DNA of 64,000 nt, from NCBI RefSeq assembly GCF_013177695.1, contig NZ_WOEY01000002.1:42060-106059 (forward strand). The letters run 5' to 3'. A model generated the notes under the pieces. It saw only the letters and a program-made list of their open reading frames with translations. It was not told the origin of the DNA and searched no databases. This document shows, in pieces, positions 56,692-64,000 of this stretch (position 1 is the first letter of the stretch; the number at the start of each line of letters is the position of its first letter). The translations under genes were made by a program, and so were the position numbers. The DNA comes from Paraburkholderia solitsugae (GTDB lineage: Bacteria > Pseudomonadota > Gammaproteobacteria > Burkholderiales > Burkholderiaceae).

Positions 56692-57729
56692 TCACGCAGC
56701 CTGACTCGCGGTCATCTTGAAGATGCCCTGTGCGTTGCCCGCGTCGAAACGCAGGTCCGTTTCCCAGCGGCGCGCGTCCTGATCGAAGGTCCGCTTGCGC
56801 GTGATGAACTCGTAGAACGAACCTGGCACGTCGCGCGTCACGATGCTGCCGTCAGCCGCGCGGAATTCGCGCCGCACGATGTCCGCACGGTACGCGGTCT
56901 GAAACACGCGGCCCGAACGCGAACGCTCGACTTCCGGCTTCATCGGACGACCCTTCGCCTTTTCGTCATCGGAGAGCCAGAACACGTCCGCGACGCGATG
57001 CGTGGCGTGATTGAAGGCGTTACCCTCGGTCGCGATCCACGCCATTTCCGCCGACTCCTTCAACAATACTTCGTAATCGGCTTCGCGTGGCGTCTCGTGC
57101 TGACGCGCGAACGCGCCGACGATCACCGGCAGCAACGCATGAGCCGCCTCAAGCGGCAGCACGCCTTCGCGTTCGAGCTCCCACAACTGGCCGGCGGCTT
57201 GCGGCGTCAGCGGATCGCGCGAGGCGCCAATCACGTTCGTCACCGCCTGCTGGAATTCCGTCGAAAAACGCTCGGGATGCAATTCGCTGACGAAGAACTG
57301 TGCGATCTCGTCAGGGGCGTCCTCGTGCGCCCAGGCGCGGCCGGTCATGCCGAGACGGTCGAGCGGATAGCGGCCGTTGATGCTAAAGCCGAGCGGACGC
57401 AGGATACGCGCGAACGCCGCTTCGCCCGGCGGCAGTGCACCACTCTCTGCCCAGCGCACAGTGCGCAATGCGCCGTGGTCGAAGTAGACGCTGCCGCCAG
57501 CGGCGATCGTCTCCTCAGTGTACTGGCGGCCATTCGCCGAGCGTGCCAGCAGGTCTTCGAACAGCGCCATATTCAGCGCCTCAGCCAGTTCAGCGCGCGT
57601 AACGGTGCCGTCTTCCCATTCGTTGAGGATCTGCGGATGGTTCAGGGTGGCGAACAGTCTCGCGGTTTTCTCGGCGCCGAGCAGTTTCAGCAGCAGTTGT
57701 TCGACATTCGCATTCTTGATGTTTCGCAT
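56692..57729 (-). CDS. hglS: DUF1338 2-oxoadipate dioxygenase/decarboxylase-like (HglS)
   Basis: 345 residues, starting MRNIKNANVEQLL. Metal-site residues of the DUF1338 family are visible: His85 and Arg89 in 'VYFDHGALRTVRW', a second His in 'FNHATHRVADVFW', and Glu in 'YEFITRKRTFDQ'. The spacing H-x3-R equals that of P. putida HglS (His70/Arg74). HglS turns 2-oxoadipate into D-2-hydroxyglutarate in D-lysine catabolism; the next gene is the enzyme for the following step. It is shorter than HglS (about 464 residues), so it belongs to a compact branch of the family and its substrate may differ. Confidence 0.83.
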   Translation of the reverse strand: MRNIKNANVEQLLLKLLGAEKTARLFATLNHPQILNEWEDGTVTRAELAEALNMALFEDLLARSANGRQYTEETIAAGGSVYFDHGALRTVRWAESGALPPGEAAFARILRPLGFSINGRYPLDRLGMTGRAWAHEDAPDEIAQFFVSELHPERFSTEFQQAVTNVIGASRDPLTPQAAGQLWELEREGVLPLEAAHALLPVIVGAFARQHETPREADYEVLLKESAEMAWIATEGNAFNHATHRVADVFWLSDDEKAKGRPMKPEVERSRSGRVFQTAYRADIVRREFRAADGSIVTRDVPGSFYEFITRKRTFDQDARRWETDLRFDAGNAQGIFKMTASQAA

Positions 57730-57897
57730 ATCGGTTCCGGGCGGGGCGCGGTGAGCACGCTTTCGTATGTTTGAAGGTGGCCTGCCGGCTTGGCTTCAGG
57801 ACGCAAGCACAGCATCGTTGGATACGAGATTATTCAAATCCACGGGCCATCCGTAAAGCGAGATAAAATCGCCACTTGATGCGTTTTTGGAATCAAC

Positions 57898-58830
57898 ATG
57901 CGAAAGTTCAAGATCCCCAACATGGGCGCGCTGCTCGCTTTCGAAGCGGCCGCGCGGCACGAGAGCTTCACGCATGCGGCGCGCGAGCTCTTCCTCACCG
58001 AAAGCGCGGTGTCCCGGCAGATCAATACGCTGGAGAGCAATCTCGGCGTGCGGCTGTTCGTGCGCGTGAAGCAGCGCGTGGTGCTGACCAAGGCGGGCAA
58101 GGTCTATAGCGCGCAGGTGCGGCGCTCGCTGGAGCAACTGGACCGCGACACGCTGTCGATCATTGCGCATGGCAGCGGCGGCGGCTATCTGGAACTGGCC
58201 GTGCTGCCGACCTTCGCATCGCAATGGCTGATTCCGCGGCTGGCGGCATTCAACACGCAGTATCCGGATGTACGGGTCAACATGGGCGTGCGCACCGGCA
58301 CCTTCCCCTTTGCCGATACGCATTTCGAAGCCGCGATTCACTACGGCAAACCGACATGGCCGGGCACGTCGGCGGATTTTCTGTTCAGCGAGGAAGTCGT
58401 GCCGGTGTGTGCGGCGAGTCTGCTGACGCGGCCTGTGGAGACAGCAGCCGATCTGCTGGACTACCCCCTGCTGCACTCCACGACCCGGCCGGACGGCTGG
58501 GCGTCGTGGTTCGCCAATCTCGGTGTCGACGATAACCGGACGATGCAAGGGGTCCGCTACGAACTCCACACGATGCTGATCAGCGCCGCCGCGGCCGGTC
58601 TCGGCATCGCGCTAGTGCCGCGATTTTTCGTCGACGTGCAACTCGAACAGCTCGGACTCGTGATGCCGCTCGACGCGCCCGCGGTCGCCGACTCAGCGTA
58701 CTACCTCGTCTATCCGACTGAGTTGAGTCACGGCAAGCCGCTCACGAGCTTTCGCGAGTGGCTGCTGCGGGAAGCGGCCGCATACAGCGCGGTGAATCCT
58801 GAACTGGCTAGCAACCCCGATACCGATTGA
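57898..58830 (+). CDS. LysR-family regulator divergent from hglS
   Basis: 310 residues, GcvA-like branch: HTH 'FEAAARHESFTHAARELFLTESAVSRQINTLESNLGVRLFVRVKQRVVLTKAG', then an effector domain with 'WLIPRLAAFNTQYPDVRVNMGVRTGTFPFADTHFEAAIHYG'. It is divergent from hglS across 168 bp, so it is the likely regulator of hglS-ydiJ, with 2-oxoadipate or a lysine metabolite as a plausible inducer. Confidence 0.92.
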   Translation: MRKFKIPNMGALLAFEAAARHESFTHAARELFLTESAVSRQINTLESNLGVRLFVRVKQRVVLTKAGKVYSAQVRRSLEQLDRDTLSIIAHGSGGGYLELAVLPTFASQWLIPRLAAFNTQYPDVRVNMGVRTGTFPFADTHFEAAIHYGKPTWPGTSADFLFSEEVVPVCAASLLTRPVETAADLLDYPLLHSTTRPDGWASWFANLGVDDNRTMQGVRYELHTMLISAAAAGLGIALVPRFFVDVQLEQLGLVMPLDAPAVADSAYYLVYPTELSHGKPLTSFREWLLREAAAYSAVNPELASNPDTD

Positions 58831-58861
58831 TTCAGAGGTATGCAGTAAAAACTGCTAAGCG

Positions 58862-59995
58862 TTAAGCGCCGGTTTGCTCGCGTGCCTGCGCTAATGCACT
58901 CAAATTGCCTTCGCCGAAACCGTGGTGACCCTGCCGTTGCACGATCTCAAAGAAGATCTCGCCGGCACCGCGCCGCACAAAAGTCTGAAAGAACAGCAAC
59001 GGCACGCCGTCGGCACCGATCTCGCCATCCACCAGAACATGGGTGCGCTTGAGCCGCTCGACATCGAGCCCATGACCCGGCAGGCGCGCATCGAGCTGCT
59101 CGTAATAACGCGGCGGTGGCTCCACGAATTCGACGCCATTCGCCAGCAGTTGCTCAACGCAGGCGAAGATGTCGTCCGTGGCCAGCGCGATGTGTTGCAC
59201 ACCTTCGCCCGGATGGTCCGGCAGATACTCATGCATCAGATTCGTGCGGCGCGTGCCTTCTTCATACAAAGGCACGCGGATCGCGCCGCAAGGCGACACC
59301 ATCACGCGCGATTCCGCCGACACATGCCAGTTCGCATGCAACTCGTGAATCTCACGGAAGTTGAGCAGGTCGCGATAGAAATCGAGCCACTCCTGCATCC
59401 GGCCCTCGCCGACCGTTTGCGTCAAATGATCGACCGCGACGAGGCCGGTGCCGGCGTGACTCAAATCGGCTTGTGCGGTATCGATCTCGATCGGCCGGAA
59501 GTCGATGTCGAAGATCGAGATGTCGCCGAGACCGCCGCGCTGGCCACCGCGGCCACGCCAACGGTCGACGAAATAGATGTGCGAATCGCCAATGCCCTGG
59601 ATCGCCGGAATCAGCAGTTCGTCCGCGCCGCGGCGTTCGCCTTCGAACGCCCATGCGCCGAGTTCGATCGCACGGTCGAAGGCGCGCTGCGCGTTGGCCA
59701 CGCGAATACCGATCGCGCAGATGCCTGCGCCATATTCCTCGGCATAGCGCTCGGCAAACGAATCCGGCTCGGCGTTGATCAGGAAATGCATCTCGCCCTG
59801 GCGATACAGCGTGACGTCTTTGCTGATATGGCGCGCGATCGCCTTGAAGCCGAGCTTCGTGAAGGTCTCGCCGAGCGCCTTCGGTTCACGCGAGGCGAAC
59901 TCGACGAATTCGAGGCCGGCGGTGCCGAGCGGGTTGTGCTCAGGTGCCGCCACGGCGCGCAACGCGACGTCTGGAGTGGGCAAGTCGCTGGGCAT
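58862..59995 (-). CDS. hppD: 4-hydroxyphenylpyruvate dioxygenase-family enzyme
   Basis: 377 residues from ATG 59995 with a perfect caaggaga site. Two VOC halves; the iron ligands are His in 'AVDHLTQTVGEG', His in 'EGVQHIALATDDIF' and Glu in 'IFFEIVQRQG', and the tail 'GFGEGNLSALAQA' resembles HPPD. HPPD makes homogentisate from 4-hydroxyphenylpyruvate. The pca genes beside it allow a second idea: QuiC-type 3-dehydroshikimate dehydratases carry an HPPD-like C-terminal domain and feed protocatechuate, but here the sugar-isomerase domain is absent. Two TTTGTAC copies (60144, 60181) lie in the gap upstream. Confidence 0.75.
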   Translation of the reverse strand: MPSDLPTPDVALRAVAAPEHNPLGTAGLEFVEFASREPKALGETFTKLGFKAIARHISKDVTLYRQGEMHFLINAEPDSFAERYAEEYGAGICAIGIRVANAQRAFDRAIELGAWAFEGERRGADELLIPAIQGIGDSHIYFVDRWRGRGGQRGGLGDISIFDIDFRPIEIDTAQADLSHAGTGLVAVDHLTQTVGEGRMQEWLDFYRDLLNFREIHELHANWHVSAESRVMVSPCGAIRVPLYEEGTRRTNLMHEYLPDHPGEGVQHIALATDDIFACVEQLLANGVEFVEPPPRYYEQLDARLPGHGLDVERLKRTHVLVDGEIGADGVPLLFFQTFVRRGAGEIFFEIVQRQGHHGFGEGNLSALAQAREQTGA

Positions 59996-60269
59996 GGCAA
60001 TCTCCTTGTACAGACTTTCGTACGCTGTTCTGAGTGGTCGTGATGTTTCTGCTATTCGGTGCACGCCGTCAACCACCCACAGTGTGACATCGCAAGTGTG
60101 ATGTGCCGCAGCAATGCGGTTCACGACGGCATTTGCACCGTGTTTGTACACCGGGTAGCAGGGCGCTCGCAACCTTCATTTTGTACTAGATGGTTCACAC
60201 GCGGCGAATCAGGTGGCAGCGTGCGCCTTCTGCGTCTCTCGCGGCGCCTGCACCGCTGCGCGCTATGCC

Positions 60270-61268
60270 TCAGATCCTGGGCGTGCTGCCGCGGCTGCGT
60301 TTCGACACGCGTTTGGCCGCAGGCTTGCCCGTGCCCGCCGCCATGCGCTGCTGCGCGACCTCGCGCACGGCATCGATGAACGCCCGGCCCACCGGCGACG
60401 GCTGCGTGTCCGAGCGCCGGATCAGCCCCACGGGCTCGCCGGTGCCCGCGAACGGCAAGGGCAAGCGCACCAGCATCCCGTGCGCCAGTTCATATTCGAC
60501 CGCGCTCAACGGCACGAACCACACCGCGTCGTTCTCGAGCGTCAACGCGCGCCCCGTCGACACCGACAGCACTTCGACAAATCCCGACAACGGCGGCACG
60601 CCCCACGCGCTCAGCAGGCTCTCAGCCGATTGCCGGATCAACGTGCCGAACGGCGGCAGCACCACCAGAAAATCCTCCAGCGACGTGGCCGGCAAGCCGG
60701 CGCCCAGCGCCAACGGATGCCCGGTGCGGACCACAGCAATCATCGGCTCGCTGAAAAGCTGCTCGAAACTGAGCCCGACCATCCTTTCCGGGTCCGCCAG
60801 ACGCCCGATCGCGAATTCGATCGTGCCCGCCTTCAGGCGCTCGAGCAATTCGGGGTTGGCGCCGGTGGCAAGGCGCACGATCACGCGCGGCCAAAGCGCG
60901 GCGAACAGCTTCAGCACCGGTGGGACCAGCGCAGCCGCGACGGTCGGCAGAATGCCGATTTCCAGCGTGGCCGCAGCGGCGCCTTCCGCGCGCGCCAGCA
61001 AATCGACGCCCTGTCGCAACGCGCTGACGCAGGCGCTCGCATGCGGCATGAACAGTTGCCCCTCGCGGGTTGGCACGGCGCCGTGGCGGCCGCGCTCGAA
61101 CAGCTTCACACCGAGAATCGCTTCCAGTTCAGCGACCGTCTTGGAGACCGCGGGCTGCGTAATGGACAGGCTTTCGGCGGCCCGCTGCACGCTGCCGAAC
61201 TGCGCGACGGCCAGAAAGCACTGGAGATGACGGAATTTGACGCGGCTGTCCGCGAGGCTGCGTTGCAT
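60270..61268 (-). CDS. pcaQ: LysR-type regulator of protocatechuate genes
   Basis: 332 residues. HTH: 'VKFRHLQCFLAVAQFGSVQRAAESLSITQPAVSKTVAELEAILGVKLFERGRHGAVPTREGQ', almost the text of known PcaQ proteins. The C-terminus has a basic tail (KPAAKRVSKRSRGSTPRI). It is divergent from pcaHG; PcaQ normally activates them with beta-carboxy-cis,cis-muconate as effector. A palindrome of the ATAAC/GTTAT type overlaps its annotated ATG and no ribosome site is visible, so a leaderless transcript or a later start is possible. Confidence 0.9.
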   Translation of the reverse strand: MQRSLADSRVKFRHLQCFLAVAQFGSVQRAAESLSITQPAVSKTVAELEAILGVKLFERGRHGAVPTREGQLFMPHASACVSALRQGVDLLARAEGAAAATLEIGILPTVAAALVPPVLKLFAALWPRVIVRLATGANPELLERLKAGTIEFAIGRLADPERMVGLSFEQLFSEPMIAVVRTGHPLALGAGLPATSLEDFLVVLPPFGTLIRQSAESLLSAWGVPPLSGFVEVLSVSTGRALTLENDAVWFVPLSAVEYELAHGMLVRLPLPFAGTGEPVGLIRRSDTQPSPVGRAFIDAVREVAQQRMAAGTGKPAAKRVSKRSRGSTPRI

Positions 61269-61281
61269 AACGAGAGGTTAT
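61267..61281. promoter_or_regulatory. PcaQ-box-like palindrome 1
   Basis: ATAAC-gagag-GTTAT, a perfect inverted repeat overlapping the pcaQ start codon. It resembles the reported PcaQ site ATAACC-N4-GGTTAA. Confidence 0.55.
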
Positions 61282-61308
61282 ACGAAAAGGGCGAAAACGT
61301 CATTTTGC

Positions 61309-61325
61309 ATAACCGTCCAGGTTAG
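61309..61325. promoter_or_regulatory. PcaQ-box-like palindrome 2
   Basis: ATAACC-gtcca-GGTTAG, 50 bases before the pcaH ATG. It shares ATAAC...GTTA with the first site, 42 bp away (four helical turns). It probably activates pcaHG. Confidence 0.6.
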
Positions 61326-61375
61326 ATAAAGTCGCTCCATACGCTGTATCCCACAATTCCTCGAAGGAGACACTG

Positions 61376-62080
61376 ATGGACGAGTCCTTTCTCACCGCGC
61401 GCGACTTCGCGTCCCATCCTGCCTACATCTATCCCGGCTACGGTTCATCGGTCAAACGCGGCCCGACGCGTCCGCTGATTCCGTTAAAGGAAAAGCTGCG
61501 TGACCAGCGCGTGCCGGTCTACGGCACGGAAGACCTCGGCGCGCTCGATCACGATCTGACGCGCAATGCGGTACGCAATGGCGAGCCGCTCGGCGAACGC
61601 ATCATCGTGACGGGCCGTGTGCTCGACGAAGGCGGCCGTCCGGTGCGCAATACGCTGGTCGAGATCTGGCAAGCCAATGCAGCCGGCCGCTATGTGCACA
61701 AGAACGATCAGCACGACGCGCCGCTCGACCCGAACTTCCTCGGCGCAGGCCGCTGCGTGACCGACAACGAAGGCCGCTATCGCTTTCTGACGATCAAACC
61801 GGGTGCTTACCCGTGGGGCAATCACCCGAACGCGTGGCGTCCGAACCATATTCACTTCTCGCTGTTCGGCGACCATTTCGGCTCGCGCCTCGTCACGCAG
61901 ATGTATTTCCCCGGCGACCCGCTGCTGGCGTTCGACCCGATTTTCCAGGGCACGCCTGAGCACGCGCGCGACCGCCTGGTTGCAAACTTCTCGCTCGATA
62001 CGACACAGGAGGCCTATGCGCTCGGCTACGACTTCGACATCGTGCTGCGCGGCCGCAACGAAACCCCGATGGAGCGCTAA
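61376..62080 (+). CDS. pcaH: Protocatechuate 3,4-dioxygenase beta subunit
   Basis: 234 residues with a tcgaaggaga site. 'GRVLDEGGRPVRNTLVEIWQANAAGRYVHKNDQHDAPLDPNF' and 'GAYPWGNHPNAWRPNHIHFSLFGDHFGSRLVTQMYFPGDPLL' hold the Fe(III) ligands: two Tyr (one in 'AAGRYVHK', one in 'KPGAYPW') and two His in 'RPNHIHFS'. It performs intradiol cleavage of protocatechuate with PcaG. The pcaG ATG follows by 3 bases. Confidence 0.95.
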   Translation: MDESFLTARDFASHPAYIYPGYGSSVKRGPTRPLIPLKEKLRDQRVPVYGTEDLGALDHDLTRNAVRNGEPLGERIIVTGRVLDEGGRPVRNTLVEIWQANAAGRYVHKNDQHDAPLDPNFLGAGRCVTDNEGRYRFLTIKPGAYPWGNHPNAWRPNHIHFSLFGDHFGSRLVTQMYFPGDPLLAFDPIFQGTPEHARDRLVANFSLDTTQEAYALGYDFDIVLRGRNETPMER

Positions 62081-62083
62081 GCC

Positions 62084-62671
62084 ATGACGACCCTCAAGCA
62101 AACGCCTTCGCAAACGGTTGGACCTTACTTCGCCTACGGTCTGTGCCCGCAGCAATATGATTTCGACTTCAAAAGCCTGTTTACGCCGGTTTTGGCCGAC
62201 CGTGAAGCGGCCGGCGAGCACATCACGATCGTCGGCCAGGTCTTCGACGGCGACGGCAAGGTGATCGGCGATGCAATGCTGGAAATGTCGCAAGTGGATG
62301 CGCAAGGTCACTACCCGGAATCACGCGAGGAAATCCAGACGACGGGTTTCCATGGCTTCGCCCGCGTCGGTACAGGGACAGATCCACACCAACGGTTTGT
62401 CGTTGAAACGGTGAAACCCGGCCGCGCAAGCCCGGACGAAGCGCCGCATGTGAATGTGATCCTGACAATGCGCGGCATGCTGCTGCACACCTTCACGCGC
62501 ATCTATTTCGAGGACGAAGCCGAGGCGAATGAACGGGATGCCGTGCTGGCAGCGGTTCCTGCGGAACGGCGTGGCACACTGATCGCGCGTCGCGAGCCTA
62601 ATACGGCCAATGTGTACCGGTTCGATATCTATATGCAGGGTGACAAGGAAACCGTGTTTTTCGACCTGTAA
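62084..62671 (+). CDS. pcaG: Protocatechuate 3,4-dioxygenase alpha subunit
   Basis: 195 residues: 'TPSQTVGPYFAYGLCPQQYDFDFKSL' and 'ITIVGQVFDGDGKVIGDAMLEMSQVDAQGHYPE' are alpha-subunit text; as normal for alpha, the iron ligands are absent. C-terminal 'YRFDIYMQGDKETVFFDL' is typical. It forms the (alpha-beta-Fe) oligomer with PcaH, cotranscribed with a 3-base gap. Confidence 0.95.
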   Translation: MTTLKQTPSQTVGPYFAYGLCPQQYDFDFKSLFTPVLADREAAGEHITIVGQVFDGDGKVIGDAMLEMSQVDAQGHYPESREEIQTTGFHGFARVGTGTDPHQRFVVETVKPGRASPDEAPHVNVILTMRGMLLHTFTRIYFEDEAEANERDAVLAAVPAERRGTLIARREPNTANVYRFDIYMQGDKETVFFDL

Positions 62672-62757
62672 TACGGATTTTCCATACTTTCATATAGCCT
62701 TCACATACACTGGAGATGATCTGTCTAGCGACTAGATCGCGAAACTCCGAGTAGTTC

Positions 62758-62783
62758 AGCCCGCCCTGCGCGGGCTTTTTTTT
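62758..62783 (+). terminator. Intrinsic terminator after pcaHG
   Basis: AGCCCGC-cctgc-GCGGGCT with an 8-T run; a textbook rho-independent terminator 87 bases after the pcaG stop. Confidence 0.9.
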
Positions 62784-62959
62784 GGTTTTTGCGCCCGGGC
62801 AGCCATCAGTTTGGATACCGAATCAATTGGCGCAACTCGATCAGTTTGCTTTTCAGTGAGCACGTTACGACCCGCCGATAGGCTGGCACCACCAGGCCGA
62901 TAACGCGATGTAGCGCAGCCACGCAGGAAAACGATTAGCAGTGTAAACCGAGGCTACGC

Positions 62960-63223
62960 TTAACAACGGAAGTGATCGATATTCTGTCCGGCGTAGATCG
63001 CGCGCGCGAGCCAATCAGGTTTATCGCCGTGACCGTCCCACGTATTACCGTAGGCGTCGCGATACATCACGGCCCGGGTCGCGGCTTTGTCGGCTTCGAT
63101 CGCATCGGCGAGTGCTTCCATCGTAATGCCGTATTCATCCATGCGTCGGCGGATCCACACGATCAGGCGCTCACGCGCATTCCCGTCGAGGTCGAACAGC
63201 CGTTGTTCTTCTCGCTCTTTCAT
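62960..63223 (-). CDS. H-NS-like small DNA-binding protein
   Basis: 87 residues from ATG 63223 (MKEREEQRLFDLDGNARERL; a further in-frame TTG at 63268 lacks support). A short helical part, 'LIVWIRRRMDEYGITMEALADAIEADK', precedes 'YRDAYGNTWDGHGDKPDWLARAIYAGQNIDHFRC', which follows the C-terminal H-NS motif YRDP.TG.TW.G.G..P.W. It is short, with little room for a dimerisation domain. It may be a phage- or island-type H-NS relative. Confidence 0.6.
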   Translation of the reverse strand: MKEREEQRLFDLDGNARERLIVWIRRRMDEYGITMEALADAIEADKAATRAVMYRDAYGNTWDGHGDKPDWLARAIYAGQNIDHFRC

Positions 63224-63673
63224 AACGTACCAAGTTCGCGGCTGATCATACTCGCGTTGGAAAAACAAAGGCTTCGCTAAACAACGCGAAGCCTATGCAT
63301 GAATCAGATGGGTTGAGTGCAAATCGAACTCACAATGCCGCTCCCAATGCGTGACAACTCGCATCTGGAAACCATGCCCAATAAATCTTGGATTTCGGGG
63401 AATTCGTCGGCAAACGGCTCGGGTCTCGCCCTTGATCGGCCTCGGTGCTCCGAGGCTGCTTCAGCGTATGGAGGGCAATTCTAGCATCCAATTTCCGCTG
63501 CTTGCAGCAACTGACTGTTGGCCTGCGACGATGGGCTTTCTTTGTTGTTCTGTTTGCGTTCGGCACTGCCCTATTCATTTCTTGCTGATGTTATTAACGC
63601 TGACCAGAAACAAAACCTCGCTCCCTCATGCTATGTTTCAGCGATCCGCATCGCCCCCTCCGGAGACACAAAA
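63224..63673. other. Gap before the LysE-family gene
   Basis: 450 bases with no gene supported. A block near 63305-63345 has a GTTCGAATT-like look on the minus strand but no foldable tRNA. A ccggaga ribosome site precedes the LysE ATG. Confidence 0.35.
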
Positions 63674-63787
63674 ATGCCCGCCTCGACAGCCATCGTCACA
63701 ATCCTGGCCGCACTGCTGCTCGGTGCAATGAGTCCAGGGCCGAGCTTTGTCATCGTTGCCCGCAATGCCATCGGACTCTCGCGCGCA
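63674..63787 (+). pseudogene. LysE-family exporter, interrupted by IS
   Basis: ATG 63674 with ccggagaca opens 'MPASTAIVTILAALLLGAMSPGPSFVIVARNAIGLSRA', the first TM segment and the conserved 'G-A-M-S-P-G-P' of LysE/RhtB amino-acid exporters. After 38 codons the sequence switches into an ISAs1-type end, so the gene is cut. The 3' part may lie beyond the window if the IS is complete. Confidence 0.85.
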
Positions 63788-64000
63788 GGGCCGGAGCATC
63801 AAATTTTCTGTAGATTCAAGACCTGTGCAAGGTAGTCGGGATTCCAGGCGGCGGCCTTACGCTTCTTTGGCAGGCTGAGTGCGCGGCTGGAATCGGCGCG
63901 GAACAGGTTGATGGCGAGCCGGCGCAGGAAGGAGAAATTCAGCGCGGCATTGCGTAGCCGGATCTGGCTGGCGTCCTCATTGAAGGTGACATCAAGGCAC
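63786..64000. mobile_element. ISAs1-family insertion sequence (left end, runs off window)
   Basis: The boundary cagggccggagc begins at about 63786, of the CAGGG type used by ISAs1 ends. The minus strand carries the transposase C-terminus. Only about 215 bases are in the window. Confidence 0.8.
63799..64000 (-). CDS. ISAs1-family transposase, C-terminal part
   Basis: About 66 residues ending in a stop at 63799-63801. 'DVTFNEDASQIRLRNAALNFSFLRRLAINLF' and 'KKRKAAAWNPDYLAQVL' match the ISAs1 catalytic C-terminus ('DV.FREDDSRVR..NGP.N...LR..ALNL', 'K..R..AGWD..YL..VL'). The N-terminal part lies outside the window. Confidence 0.8.
   Translation of the reverse strand, partial: CLDVTFNEDASQIRLRNAALNFSFLRRLAINLFRADSSRALSLPKKRKAAAWNPDYLAQVLNLQKI

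Noticed and set aside
63305..63345. tRNA-like piece on the minus strand
   Set aside because: The T-arm-like GTTCGATT does not pair properly and no acceptor stem or anticodon arm can be built.
1..64000. CRISPR arrays, rRNA or tRNA genes
   Set aside because: No regular spacer arrays and no rRNA or tRNA consensus sequences were seen; a covariance search would settle it.

Overview
The window looks like a chromosome or megaplasmid segment of a Paraburkholderia/Burkholderia-type betaproteobacterium. Supporting features are the high GC with strong G/C third positions, a xylose-isomerase operon with XylR, a DUF4148 secreted protein, PcaQ-pcaHG, and many LysR/AraC regulators. It is an accessory, catabolic region rather than core genome. 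All calls come from reading the sequence; no database search was run.

Layout. 1-1.1 kb: 5' part of a molybdenum hydroxylase large subunit. 1.6-1.8 kb: a frameshifted XRE regulator. 1.9-4.3 kb: a LysR gene divergent from an aldehyde dehydrogenase. 4.4-12.4 kb: a complete xylose module, xylA-xylF-xylG-xylH on the minus strand and xylR-galM diverging on the plus strand, with perfect hairpins on both sides of xylF. 12.5-24.7 kb: a DUF4148 protein, a PotF-like binding protein, a cupin, an AraC regulator, a GH3 beta-glucosidase broken by two frameshifts, a HAD-II dehalogenase-like gene with a CGNR regulator facing two alpha/beta hydrolases and an SDR, and a chemoreceptor.

24.9-37.7 kb: the most striking region. 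A roughly 13-kb block is flanked by two 300-bp direct repeats of about 94% identity, each truncating a different neighbouring gene, as a Campbell-type insertion would leave. The block encodes an N4-receptor-type polysaccharide system: NfrB synthase with a C-terminal MshEN (c-di-GMP) domain, NfrA outer-membrane protein, WecB to make UDP-ManNAc, an extra GlmS, a secreted DUF2334 deacetylase-like protein, a secreted glycoside-hydrolase-like protein, a lipoprotein and a small secreted protein. It reads as a self-contained c-di-GMP-controlled exopolysaccharide pathway with its own precursor supply and modification enzymes.

37.9-45.1 kb: an AraC-VOC-membrane protein operon, a FadR-type regulator with two matching operator-like palindromes before a CUT2 sugar ABC transporter, a DUF1801 protein and an NnrU protein. 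45.5-52.5 kb: a second unusual module, an acyl-ACP-reductase-like enzyme directly upstream of a CqsS/LqsS/PhcS-type hybrid kinase, a receiver-kinase protein convergent with it, and a PLP decarboxylase. This is a candidate small-molecule signalling system. 52.8-58.8 kb: an XRE-cupin regulator and a D-2-hydroxyglutarate route (DUF1338/HglS-like plus YdiJ-like) with a divergent LysR. 58.9-62.7 kb: an HPPD-family dioxygenase and PcaQ-pcaHG for protocatechuate. 63-64 kb: an H-NS-like small protein and a LysE-family gene cut by an ISAs1-family element that runs off the window.
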